Source: Mikania micrantha
Taxonomy: Eukaryota > Streptophyta > Magnoliopsida > Asterales > Asteraceae
NCBI GenBank assembly: GCA_009363875.1
Contig: CM018688.1
Span: forward strand, 42,594,336 to 42,658,335
DNA: 64,000 bases
Reading direction: 5' to 3'
Of the stretch, positions 35,937 to 46,039 are shown piece by piece. The notes beneath the pieces were generated by a model, which made no database searches, was not told the DNA's origin, and was given only the letters and a program-made list of their open reading frames with translations. Position 1 is the stretch's first letter, and each line of letters starts with the position of its first letter. Made by a program: the position numbers and the translations under genes.

Positions 35937-36533
35937 CTAAATGGAAAAACAGCTTCCAAGCCAGGCTTTTACACCTTCCAAGGTTGGAATGTCATTTCCA
36001 AATAGTAGAATGTCATCGACATATAATACAAGGAAAGTAATGATGCTCCCACTAGCCTTCTTATATACACAAGCTTCGTCAGCGTTTTTGATGAAGCCAA
36101 ATTTCTTTACTTCGTCATCAAAACGGTGATTCCAACTTCTCGATGCTTGTTTCAATCCATAGATTGACTTCTTTAACTTGCATACCTTATTAGGATGTTT
36201 TGGATCGACAAAACCTTCAGGCTGTTCCATATGGACATCTTCCTCAAGATATCCATTAAGGAAAGCGGTTTTGACATCCATTTGCCAAATCTCATAGTCA
36301 TAATATGCAGCTATGGCAAACAATATCCTAATAGACTTTAGCATCACCACAGGCGAGAAAGTTTCATCATAATCAACACCTTGAGTTTGAGTGTAACCTT
36401 TTGCTACAAGTCTAGCTTTATAAGTATCCAAGTTTCCATGCATATCGGTTTTCTTCTTGAAAACCCACTTACTTCCAACTACCTTGGATTTAAGAGGTGG
36501 TGTAACCAATTCCCAAACTTGGTTATCATACAT
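35937..36533 (-). pseudogene. pol: E4 reverse transcriptase, catalytic YVDD intact
   Basis: Copia RT core: WVFKKKTDMHG, ARLVAKGYTQTQGVDYDETFSPV, MDVKTAFLNG, SIYGLKQASRSWN and LYVDDILLFGND. It is bounded by in-frame stops on both sides (about 36537 and 35934), each a single substitution within an otherwise continuous integrase-RT-RNase H frame. It would copy element RNA; this copy needs readthrough of two stops. Confidence 0.88.
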
Positions 36534-36536
36534 GGA

Positions 36537-37700
36537 TTAAATCTCAACGTTCATGGTTTCTTGCCATTTGTCAAAATCAGGTTTTGACATTGCATCACGG
36601 TATGTGGTTGGTTCATCGGAATCCGCCACATAACATCCATCCATGAAAAATCCATATCTCTCAGGAGGAACACTAATTCTACCAGATCTGCGAACGTTTT
36701 GTGTATCTTGATCATCCACATGATCATTCTCAACATCCTCATGTTGATTGCTAGTATCAACCAAATGTGTATCATCTTGTGAATCTTGAACCTCTTCAAG
36801 TTCCACTGTTCTTCCACTAGTTCCTTCTGAAAGGAACTTAGTTTCCAAGAACTCTGCCTTTCGAGCAATAAACACTTTCTGCTCTGTTGGATCATAGAAA
36901 TAATATCCCATACAATCTCTAGGATATCCAACAAAGATACACTTAGTGGATCGGGCTTCCAGTTTGTTTTGAGTGTATTGCTTAGGATAAGCCTCACACC
37001 CCCAAACTTTTAAATATGACAATGATGGAACCTTTCCATGCCATATTTCGAAAGGTGTCCTTTCCACTTTCTTGGTTGGGGCCATATTTAAAATACGGGC
37101 CGCGGAGAGCAAAGCGAAACCCCAAAATGATAGAGGTAGTGTACTTCTAGCCATCATAGATCGAACCATATCCAATAGAGTCCGATTCCTCCTCTCAGAC
37201 ACACCATTATGTTGTGGTGTTCCAGGTGGAGTAAGTTGTGAGACAATCCCACAACTTCTAAGATACTCTTGAAATTCACTACTTAGGTATTCACCTCCTC
37301 TATCGGTACGAAGAATCTTGACCGTTTTGTTGAGTTGATTTTCTACTTCATTCTTGAAGATTTTGAACATTTCAAAAGATTCATGTTTGTGCCCTAACAA
37401 CTACACATACCCATAACGACTATAGTCGTCGGTAAAGGTAATGAAGTATCTTTCACCATATTCCTAGTCATCGGTTTAAAAGGTCCACATACATCCGAAT
37501 GTATGATCCCTAATAAATCTTTTGCCCTTTCATTAGTCCCACTAAAAGGGGCCTTTGTCATCTTACCTTGTAAACAAGACTCGCATACATCAAATGAATC
37601 ATTTTCATTTTTTTTAAAAGACCATTCTTTTGAAGTTTTTGCATGTGATTTTTGTTTATGTGTCCAAGGCGACAATGCCAAAGATAGGAGTCACTCAAAT
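36537..37700 (-). pseudogene. pol: E4 integrase, frameshifted at its N-terminus
   Basis: The zinc-binding part (WHCRLGHINKNH with CESCLQGKM) lies at about 37550-37720 and is split between two frames. The core continues from 37400 with LRTDRGGEYLS and TPQHNGVSERRNRTLLD including the catalytic Glu, then the WGCEAYPKQ and FVGYPRDCMGYYFYDP blocks. The first catalytic Asp region (HSDVCGPF, about 37470) is readable in another frame. An acidic linker with VENDHVDDQDTQ joins integrase to RT. Confidence 0.86.
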
Positions 37701-39047
37701 TTAATTTGAGTCTTTTGGTGGTAGCTTGGTACATTGAGCTATCATATGTTGTGTTATCATGAACCAATTCATAAATACCATTACAAGGCTTGGCCTTAAA
37801 ATAAAACATATGATTTAAAGAAACATGAATATCAATGTCAACAAACTTGAAATCATAACCATATTGTCTTAAAAGGGAAACTGAAATAATATTCCTAGTC
37901 AAACTAGGAGCATACAAAATGTTTTTCAAAATAACTTCCAAACCACTTGGAAGCTTCAAAACATAGTCTCCTTGGGCTTCAACATGAACCTTTGCACCAT
38001 TGCCCATGAAGAGACTTATTTCCCCTTTTGCATAATGTTCACTTCTTTTGAACCCCTGCAACAAATTGCAAATATGAGTTCCACATCCGGTATCTAGTAC
38101 CCATGTGTTAGAAGAAATAACATTTAGCTCAACTTGTATCATAAAATTTGTACCTGTGGTTTGCCCCGCATCCCTCTTAGCTTTCAACTCTTTGAGATAG
38201 ACTGGACAATTGCGTTTCCAATGGCCTATCTCACCACATTCAAAACATGGGTCATCTTTAGCAACCTTTTGCTTCTTTTCTTTCGGTTTGGTTGGTTCCA
38301 TTTTAGCTTTTCCCTTACCCTTCCCCTTGACGTGCCCTTTCCCTTTGGCAACACTTGCCTTGGGGTCGGGGTGGTTCCTTTTCTTATTACCTCCCTCATT
38401 GATCGTAAGGACCGGTAAAACCTTTTTACCCATACCCGCCTCGGCCGTTTTGAGCATTGAATGAAGTTCACCAATGCTCTTGTCCCATCCATTCATGTTG
38501 TAATTCATGACAAAACTTTCAAACCTTTTGGATAGGGAGTTAAGGATCAAATCAGTAGCTAACTCATTGGAGACACGGCAGTTTAGTCTCTCGAGGCGAT
38601 CAATGTGGCTTTTCATCTTGAGAACATAAGATGAAACTAATTGGGTCTCGTCCATCCGACATGCATGAAGTGCTCGAACCGCTTTGAATCGTTCCACCCT
38701 AGATTGTTGTTGGACATTTCCTTCAACTGGGTGATCATATCATAAGCATTGTGGTTCTCAAAGTCCTTTTGTAAATCGGGAGTCATACTCGCCAACATTA
38801 GACATGAGACTTGCACGGAGTCCTCGACGTACTTGACCCAATCGTTAAAGGCCTCCACGTTATCCTCATCGGGTTGATCGGGAATAGGATCGTCCAACAC
38901 ATAGGATTTCTTCTCTTGCTTGAGAACAATTCTCAAGTTTCGGTACCAATCCATGAAGTTCCCATGGTTAAGACGTTCCTTTTCGAGGATGGTTCTTAGT
39001 GATAGGTTGTGGACGTTCGGGTTTGCGTTGTTGTTGTTAGCTGCCAT
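37701..39047 (-). pseudogene. gag: E4 Gag and protease, frameshifted
   Basis: Gag starts MAANNNNANPN at 39047 with the copia gag domain (GNFMDWYRNLRIVLKQ). A frameshift near 38660 moves the reading into the frame with MDETQLVSSYVLKMK, LILNSLSKRFESFVMNYNMN and a Lys/Gly-rich basic stretch. One CCHC knuckle, CFECGEIGHWKRNC, lies at about 38205-38245. The protease follows in the same frame, WVLDTGCGTHICN (about 38075-38110) and NIISVSLL. Gag, at about 300 residues before the protease, is of ordinary copia size. Confidence 0.88.
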
Positions 39048-40513
39048 CTACAATTTTTACAAAGTTCAATTTTAGTATTTTTAATATCAATGTATTTTAA
39101 TTACTAATACCCTTTTATGTCTCATAGACAATTAATAATTAAAATCTAGAATCAAACGTTACATTTAAATATTGGCTAGGTGATCTTTATCCCTTTATTT
39201 AAATTAACAAGGTAGTCAACGTTTTGACAATTGTAACCTATTACAATTTCTAGTGTATGGGATCGGTTTAAACATCTTATGTTTTGTTTGGCATGTTTAT
39301 CCCATCAACACCTTTTGTACGTCATGCTTCGGTGATCCTAATGCATGATTTCCAAATTCAAGTCGTCCTTCTTAGACACACGTGTGATTTTACAAATATG
39401 AGCGGTTAGGTGACCTTTATCCCACAAATACGGTAATTTCACCTCAACTTCAAAAGTTTCTAAGTTTATGGTTAGGTGACCTTTATCCCATAAATAAGTT
39501 GCAAGTGAATTGAGTGTTGTTTAAAAGGATGGTGTTATGCTTGTTTTGAAAAAGGGATTTTAAGTTTTCTTAATTCTAGTCTAGAAAACTCTATGTACCT
39601 TGCATTTGTATGCATTCAAATGCATGGTATATTATGAAAAGCAATTTTCATTATTCCTTTTAATAAAACTCGTTTTCATTAAATCATTAACTCTTAATAA
39701 ACTCATTTTATTAATTCCTTTAACGATTTTTAAAGAACCAATTTTATGCTTGTTTTATTTTAGTTGTTTAACTAGTTTATGCATTTTCAGTTAAAGTTTC
39801 AAACTCATCCAAACAACCAAATAATCAACCAAACATAAAACATAAAACATAAAACATAAAACATAAGTGCATAACCATAGCCAACTATTTTGACCACACT
39901 TGCTTGCCATAACAAGTGTGTCAAAAGGTCATTCCTAAGGGTAAAAGACATGACACAATGTTCTGTTGATGAACTCCCACTTGAACCCGCATCCAAATGC
40001 TTCAAGTATTCCTTTTGTCTTGTGATTCCACCACCATCTTTAGGCACCTTCTTTGTCTTACAAATCAGTCCCAAAATGCAAGTTACATAGAAAATCCTAA
40101 TACATTTTTCTAGGAAAAATAAAATGCTAACTAATCTATTTGTTACATACCAAATGAAACAAATAAACTACCTAGCTTTTATTTCAACTAAATGAAATCA
40201 CAACCATCAAACATCAAACATAAGGTCATGGCTAGGTTTTATGCACTAAAATACATCCAAAATATGTACCCAAAAAAAACGTAACATGGCCCCCTTTTTA
40301 AACCCAAATTTTCGGCCTACATGAACCAAAACAAAATGGGTTTTTGTCCAAACAAACAAACCATCTTATGGCTATAATTTTTCAAGATTCTTACTATGCA
40401 TATAAGAGTAATATCTTGAAAAACAAAGGGTTTACCATACTTGAAATTTCCAGCCCACTTTTTACTCAAAAAGGACCCGAAAATTTCGATTTTTGAAGCA
40501 TGCATCCATATAA
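39048..40513 (-). other. E4 leader between PBS and gag
   Basis: About 1.47 kb, long for a copia leader, without a supported gene. It contains three copies of the phrase GGTTAGGTGACCTTTATCCC or variants (about 39176, 39408 and 39471) and an ACATAAAA microsatellite (39832-39866). Unlike the Sirevirus-like elements, it has no CG-centred motif array. Confidence 0.65.
39832..39866. repeat. ACATAAAA microsatellite
   Basis: Four to five tandem copies of the 8-mer ACATAAAA lie in the E4 leader. Confidence 0.85.
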
Positions 40514-40530
40514 CCTGGCTCTTGATGCCA
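40514..40530 (-). promoter_or_regulatory. E4 primer-binding site, variant of Met-tRNA PBS
   Basis: The minus strand reads TGGCATCAAGAGCCAGG one base after the 5' LTR. The plant initiator Met tRNA would predict TGGTATCAGAGCCAGG, so this has one substitution and one extra A. Confidence 0.75.
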
Positions 40531-40531
40531 T

Positions 40532-41460
40532 TGTAGGGTTTTTGTGATGTTTATCAAAGTCATATTAACCATTTTTATGATGAAAACGCAACGGAGTTTA
40601 TTCTTAAAACATTTTAAGATTAGTGAGTTTATGTGTCATATACACTTGTTAAAACAAAACCCAAGAACAATGGATCTAAATATGAAATAACATGCTATCA
40701 AATAACCATTCAAAAACGTCATGTATTACCTCTTAGAACTCGTGTAATATAAGATGAAGATGATGATGTTTGAGAGCTAAATCTTCAAGCAAGAAGACCT
40801 CAAATCCGTGATACCCCAAGCCACCAACAAACACCTTGAATGCTAGGTTTCCAACACAAGATTTCAGCCCTAAAACACACTTGTTTTCAGCTGAAAAACA
40901 GCCTCTTAAAACCCTCTTTTTCTGCCGAAAAATGGAGAGAAAAAAAAGGAGAAAAGGCTTAGATGTTCTTGAGAGAGAGGGAGATTTTGCATGTGTATCT
41001 ATTGGTCAAATGAAGCCAGCAAAATATAGGTGGGTGTGGCCTCCCAAGACCACATAAGGGCCGAAATTTTTGGTCCAATGGGGTGGCTCCCTTTCAAATC
41101 TTCCCACCTAATTTCTTTAACAAGATTTTAATTAAAACCTCTTTTAATTAAAAATTGTAACACATTACAAGTCATGTTACATTTTATAAACTTTAATAAT
41201 GTTACTTAACCATTAAATAACAATTATAAAGTAATCTCTCATAAATAAATAAACCCATGTTGTTTATTAATTTCTCAAGTGCATCTATTTAGAAAACCAC
41301 TTTCTAAATGTCTTAAGTGTTATTATTTATTTAATTGATCAAATCAATAAACAAATATAGTAGGTGTTTGTCTAGCTTGTTATTGGGTATGACCCGACTT
41401 GGATCATATCACATTAGCCACATCAAATTAATATGAATCTTGGGCAGATCGAATTCTACA
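40532..41460 (-). repeat. E4 5' LTR (929 bp)
   Basis: Upstream LTR in element sense, adjacent to the PBS. It differs from 33336-34264 by about ten substitutions and no indel. Confidence 0.95.
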
Positions 41461-41465
41461 CTTGT
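41461..41465 (+). repeat. Target-site duplication CTTGT (right) of E4
   Basis: Matches 33331-33335. Confidence 0.95.
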
Positions 41466-43934
41466 TCCCACCATAGGCACTCTCAGGATCAAGAGAATGA
41501 GAGAAGACATATTCTCATATATGATTAAAAACAAGCGAGGCAAGAAACAATATGTCGGGGAACAGCCCTTGTTCAAGTTTGGCAGATTTGTCGGAGATGA
41601 CTCAGTTGTAGAAGAAAAAGGAACTCCTGTTGCTATCGTCGCCGAAGAGCACGACATTCCTTCTACTGGCACATGTACTCAGACTGGCGCTACTACCGAG
41701 GAACTCGTCTATGAGTCGTCGTCATCTTCTAGTGAGGAGGTTCTGATTAGAGAAAAGGAACCGGTCATCCCTCCACTCACTAGAGCAGAAAGGGAAGTCA
41801 TTCAGGACGTGGATTACATGCCGACTCCTGAGTATTCGCTGAAGAAGAAAAGACTAAAGATGATGTTAAAGCGGCCAAAGGATTCCAGGTTGCTGAAGAA
41901 GGCGGCTGGATCATCCTCCTCGACTCCTGCTCAACCTCCTCCATCTCCACCTCCTATACAGCCCACTCCACCTCATTTTCAGACTCCACCACCTCCACCT
42001 CATACAAAGTCCACTATACCACCCATTCAGCCTATACCACCCAGTCAAACTAAGCCACCAACACAGCCCAAGCCACCCACACAGCCAAAACCACCACAAC
42101 CACCTAAACAAAAACCACCCACTCAACTCTCTAAACCCATTACCGCCACCCAAATTCCTGTTCCACCACCACCACCACCTTTCACTATATCAGATGCCAC
42201 CCAAACCACATCATCACCATCTCACACTCATACCCACATCCCTCACACAAAGCCACCACCATCACCAGGCAGGAGTCAGAGAGACAGAGGTAAGGCACCC
42301 ATGCATTCGCCTTCGCCTTATGCGCCTGAGGGGTCTCCAGTAGATATCGTGTGGCTACAGGAGAGAGTTTTTCTACTTGAACAAGACTCCATAACAAAGG
42401 ATGAAAAGATTAGTGTGCTACATGGATCCATAATCAGAGTCTATGAAATGTTCAGAAGGCAAATCAGAGATGTTGATCGTCTGGAAAGACAGAACAAGCG
42501 CCTAACAAACGTCATTGAGAAGTTAACCGGGTCGAAGATTGTGGATCAAGAGGAAGATGATGAGGATGAAGATGATGAGGTTGATGAAGAGATAGAGATG
42601 GAGACGAGAGAAGAAGAAAAGAAAGACAATGAAAATGACAAGGATGGCGATGATGCCAAAGATGATCAAGGGGGTGACAAAGTTGGCGACAATGCCAAGG
42701 ACGACATAGGAAAGGGTAAAGAGGATGATAATACGGGAGGTGATAAGGGCCAGGGTGCTAGTTCCTCGGGTCAACAAGATGATGAGCCCGCACAGGACGC
42801 TTCCAAGAACATCGATGCTTCCGAAAATTCACCGTCTTCGGAGAAGCCTCTGGACTACTATGATGACTTATTCGAGGATCTCCCAGAGAACTTTCTATTC
42901 GATGGATTCGGTGAAGAGCTCGGTGGAGCGGGCGTAGGGGATTTGTTCGCCGATGTCTCCATGGACTCGGTTTTTTAGGTGGTGTGCGACCAGGAGAGGG
43001 AGGAGAAGGCCAAATCCTCTGCAGGAGCATCTGTAAAGGAAAAACCAGCAAATGTTATTATCGGCAATGTCAACAAAGACCCCTACGTAGACTATTTGTA
43101 TGCTCACAAGTATGTCAAAGATGGACAGGAGATTCCCAAACTTGCCGCAGTTGGTTCGATAGGCAGAAAGACTGGACGCCTACTCCTCCAGAAGTTAAAG
43201 CTACCTAGCTAGGGGAAATGAACGAAGAACATCCAGAGCATACTTTCATTACAGACGACAGAGATTTGTTTGCTGTTCGCAACGACAAGTCCAACATTAG
43301 CTGCTGGATGTACGATAAAGACAGAGATTTATATCTGATCAAGAGAATGAATGGGAAAGTGGAATACCTCAAGAGGCCAAGGTATTTTTGCACACTGCCT
43401 AACTTCGATATAAGGAGCGTCAACAATGCGATGTTCTTAAATCCCTCGAAAGACAATCAGGCCGATATGTTCGGCAAGTTTCTTAAAGATCAATGCGACA
43501 GAGACTTCCCAGTGATGAGGACAGAAAAACGAAGGCGCTTCATCTCCACATGTATCCTAGATCCAGTCAAGTAGGAACCGTAGATCTACTACAAGTATCC
43601 ACCGTCACTTACTGTGAAGGCCGTTCCTGTCTCATCACGAGCTCCTAACAATTCATTAGCCAACTTCCTGTCTTGGTATTTTGACGAGAAGACACTTGCT
43701 GTAGTGATTCTCTGGAACAAAGACGACATCAAGTACATCGATATGACACTTGATCCGATGGATCTCTTGAAGTTTGGCAACGAAGACATGCAAAAACTAC
43801 ACGAGTCTCCTATCAGAGTCTACGGAGACTGGGACGAAGAGGCTAAGCCATTTACTCGTGTGGTTGCTTATGCTATGGAGCTAAAGCTATACGCAAGAGC
43901 TGGTCCTCACTTTGTCTCGCTTCCCATCGGTTGA
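41461..43934 (+). pseudogene. E2 ORF3, central and C-terminal parts, broken
   Basis: Continuation of the E2 ORF3 after E4 (HPNLVPTIGTLR across the junction). Parts in order: a basic stretch, a long proline-rich region of PPTQPKPP type (about 41930-42290), a coiled coil (about 42340-42540), an Asp/Glu-rich region (42541-42900), then a C-terminal domain. That domain has YVDYLYAHK, SCWMYDKDRDLYLIKR and, after further breaks, FLSWYFDEKTLAVVILWNKD, which aligns with the E6 block WWYYDGRTGEAVIVL. Breaks include a TAG at 42976, a frameshift near 43150-43220 and stops near 43572. I see no transmembrane segment. E7 carries a close relative of the C-terminal part. Confidence 0.8.
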
Positions 43935-43943
43935 CTTCATCAG

Positions 43944-43954
43944 TCTAGGGGGAG
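43944..43954 (+). promoter_or_regulatory. E2 3' polypurine tract
   Basis: TCTAGGGGGAG, two bases before the 3' LTR. E7 has TCTAGGGGAG at the equivalent place. Confidence 0.85.
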
Positions 43955-43956
43955 TT

Positions 43957-44261
43957 TGTAGAGCCCAACTGAAGATGAAGACTGACAAAGCCAACTAGAG
44001 AAGAGTAGAAGACCACATTTTGTTCATGTTAGTATACTTGGCATTTCGTATACATTGTATGTCTTGTGCTCGAACATTTTCGTGTATAGTGGTTCGAGTA
44101 CACCTAGAAGTAGTATAAATAGACGTATTTTGTACTATTCTAGGGTTGATTCCCGAGGCATGCTCTCTAGACGTATTGAGGCATTGTTTCGTGTAATTCA
44201 CTGAATATATCAAAGTTTTGATCTTTCTTCTTGTTCTTGTGACTCTATTTCGGATTCCACA
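43957..44261 (+). repeat. E2 3' LTR (~305 bp)
   Basis: Begins TGTAGAGCCCAACTG right after the PPT, like the E7 LTR (TGTAGAGCCCATCC). The end is set at GGATTCCACA (44261) by alignment with the E7 end GGATTTCGTACACA; without the 5' LTR it is uncertain by some bases. In order it contains motif copies TTCGTATAC, CTCGAACA and TTCGAGTAC (44044-44102), then a TATA box. Confidence 0.72.
44044..44122 (+). promoter_or_regulatory. E2 LTR promoter: motif copies followed by TATA box
   Basis: TTCGTATAC (44045), GCTCGAAC (44069), TTCGTGTA (44079) and TTCGAGTAC (44093) are followed 10 bp later by GTATAAATAG (44113-44122). The order is the same as in E1 and E6 LTRs, with fewer copies. Confidence 0.6.
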
Positions 44262-44358
44262 TGTTGTAGAGTCATTTGATGCAGATTGGAGGCTTAAAGC
44301 TCGGTTCTTGATCAGTTTAGGGACCTACATTAAAGCACTTGGATTGAATGGGTGGAAC

Positions 44359-44670
44359 TAGTATCGACGAGTTGAAGCATGGGAAGGCTAGTGTCGACAC
44401 TATTAGTGTCGACACAATACTTGCAACTTCAACTTTGCTGGCTATCGATACTATAGTATCGACATGATCTTCTTATCAATACTACGACCATCGTGACTAA
44501 AAATATCGACCGCCACTTGTTCCTATTCACTTCGGCTTCATCAAACTTGTAATCTCGATAGCTCCCAGGTCGAACTTAGTCCCCATCGAGACTACCAATG
44601 TCGATGAAGTGTTGGCCAGCCACATTTCGTCAAGACTATTAGTATCAACACTTTTTATGTCGATACTAAT
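44359..44670 (-). repeat. TATCGAC / GTGTCGACAC motif array in E5 LTR
   Basis: About a dozen copies of (A/G)T(A/G)TCGA(C/T)A or its complement occur, such as GTATCGAC, AGTGTCGACACTA (palindromic) and TATCGATACTA. They are scattered over 312 bp in the part of the LTR downstream of the TATA box, the same relative place as the CGAACC array of E3. Confidence 0.75.
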
Positions 44671-45063
44671 GTCTTCAGTACCTGCAACTTTTCCAGCCCT
44701 ACCAACTCTCTTTCCAGATCAATCCAAGTAGTTTAGGACCCTTAACAGGTTGTCTTTCGAAGGTTTAAGGATCTAGAAACCGGTTTTAAGACTACGTGTC
44801 TCGGGTTTATAGAAAACCCTAAGAACCGAACTTGAGCTTGATCTTTACCTAAAATTTTGATGTTCTAAGCGTCGATCTGTTGTACTTCTGACTTCTACTC
44901 TTTATAAGGATCGTTTTGGTACCAAAAACGTGAAATTTGTTTGAGTTTTTGTGAGGTTGAGTGTGTAGGTTTTAGAGAGAGAAAGTAGAGAGAGTCGTAA
45001 GTGACAGAGAGAGAGAGGAGGTAGATTTCAGCCATTTAATGAGGGAAATGAGAAAAATAAGGG

Positions 45064-45073
45064 CTTTTATAGT
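45064..45073 (-). promoter_or_regulatory. TATA box of the E5 LTR
   Basis: The minus strand reads ACTATAAAAG, followed by a CT-repeat leader. It lies 210-260 bp downstream of the CGTACGGGTGACGA block. Confidence 0.5.
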
Positions 45074-45366
45074 CCGAGCAATATTCGTAGGTTCAAGTTC
45101 GATCGGTTTCGTGTTTACATGTCGTTTTCGAAACGTAATTATAATATACAAGTTTTGTAAAAATAGATTTATTTGAATCTTTTTAGGTGGTGATTCCTAC
45201 TAAATATTTTAAATTTCTTTTTATTATTTTTAAGATTTCGAAAACGTTTATTTCATTGCTTCTTTAGATCGTATCGCCTTCGCGCGTATTCGTACATATC
45301 GTCACCCGTACGAAGACGATGACGGCTTTACTTTCTGATTTGTTTGTCTAGTTATAAAATATCATT

Positions 45367-45371
45367 CAAAA
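45367..45371. repeat. Target-site duplication CAAAA (left) of E6
   Basis: CAAAA precedes the E6 LTR and recurs at 59229-59233. Confidence 0.93.
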
Positions 45372-46019
45372 TGTTGGACCGATTTGGAGCTCGGAAACAA
45401 TCCGAATCCAATGAAAAACTACTCGACAACCTCTGGGATAGTGCGGAATCCTATTCCAGGGTTTTCCAATCGAAACCAACAGAAACCGTGGTGATCCGAG
45501 GCTGTAGAAACGACTTGGAAGCAACGATCGAACACCACGGGTTGAGAATCGAACTTGGATGATCAAGAACCGCTCAAATCTTCAAGGGTTTTGACACTGG
45601 AGTGCTAGGGAAGAAGGAGGGCTCTGGAAAGTTAGGTTTGAAATGATTTGAACATCTATATATAGGCTGTAGTCATTCGGCCGAATGAGTGGCCGAAGCA
45701 GCTCATTCGGCGAATGACTAAGCTCGAATGAGCAGACATTCGAATGAGTCATTCGGCGAATGACTCATTCTGAACTCAGACATTCGCTATAACCTTCATT
45801 CGCCGAATGACTTCATTCTAGAGTCATTCGGCCGAATGAGTACACTTCATACTCAAACAGTTTATAATCAAATCAAACAACTAGATAAACATTAATAGAC
45901 AATAATCAATAGAAATAAACATTATGAAATAGATATAAAGACAACTTCCATTAATACTTTGAACATTTACATGATAAGAGTTACAAAACTGAACTAGGGA
46001 CAGTAAACATGCATCAACA
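45372..46019 (-). repeat. E6 3' LTR (648 bp)
   Basis: Downstream LTR in element sense. It contains a CATTCG/CGAATG array (45673-45841) just upstream of the TATA box (45656-45665, minus strand). Confidence 0.97.
45673..45841 (-). repeat. CATTCG-S-CGAATG array in E6 3' LTR
   Basis: About fifteen half-sites CATTCG or CGAATGA, several joined as palindromes CATTCGGCCGAATG or CATTCGCCGAATG. In the sense of transcription the array ends about 8 bp before the TATA box. Repeated exactly in the 5' LTR. Confidence 0.9.
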
Positions 46020-46032
46020 AACTCCCCCTTGG
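46020..46032 (-). promoter_or_regulatory. E6 3' polypurine tract
   Basis: The minus strand reads CCAAGGGGGAGTT directly before the 3' LTR, 8 bp after the ORF3 stop codon. Confidence 0.85.
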
Positions 46033-46039
46033 ACCTAGT

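Larger units (their letters stand above)
33336..41460 (-). mobile_element. E4: complete Ty1-copia element without ORF3
   Basis: An 8.1 kb element on the minus strand. LTRs 33336-34264 and 40532-41460 (929 bp each) have ends TGTAGGG...TCTACA, with TSD CTTGT. I count about ten substitutions between the LTRs (about 1%). Gag and Pol are of another copia lineage than E1, E2 and E6: short gag with one knuckle, DTGCGTHIC protease, LYVDDILLFG RT, no third ORF and no motif array. The Tork/TAR side of the tree seems likely, but I cannot decide. It disrupts E2 ORF3. Confidence 0.95.
10909..44261 (+). mobile_element. E2: Sirevirus-like Ty1-copia element, split by E3 and E4
   Basis: E2 pieces are 10909-14224 (leader, gag, protease), 27569-33335 (integrase, RT, RNase H, spacer, ORF3 start) and 41461-44261 (rest of ORF3, PPT, 3' LTR). 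Removing E3 and E4 with one TSD copy each restores a continuous reading frame at both junctions. The 5' LTR and PBS are missing, apparently displaced beyond the left edge by E1. At the right, the E2 3' LTR abuts LTR sequence of E5, so E2 probably inserted into E5. All coding domains carry frameshifts or stops. Confidence 0.85.
44262..45371 (-). repeat. E5 3' LTR, inner part
   Basis: Continuation of the LTR that begins (in element sense) at 59603. Reading on the minus strand: a block with CGTACGGGTGACGAT and GAATACGCGCGA (45325-45281), a TATA box ACTATAAAAG (45073-45064), a CT-rich leader (about 45030-44990), and a TATCGAC/GTGTCGACAC motif array (44670-44359). The other end is cut by E2. Confidence 0.7.

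Noticed and set aside
41930..42290. Proline-rich stretch resembling a plant extensin or formin gene
   Set aside because: It is in frame with E2 ORF3 on both sides, lies between its conserved domains, and belongs to the retroelement.
45372..45566. Short ORFs on both strands at 45344-45566 and 58554-58775 with identical peptides
   Set aside because: These are the E6 LTR ends; the identity reflects LTR duplication, and the ORFs lack support as genes.
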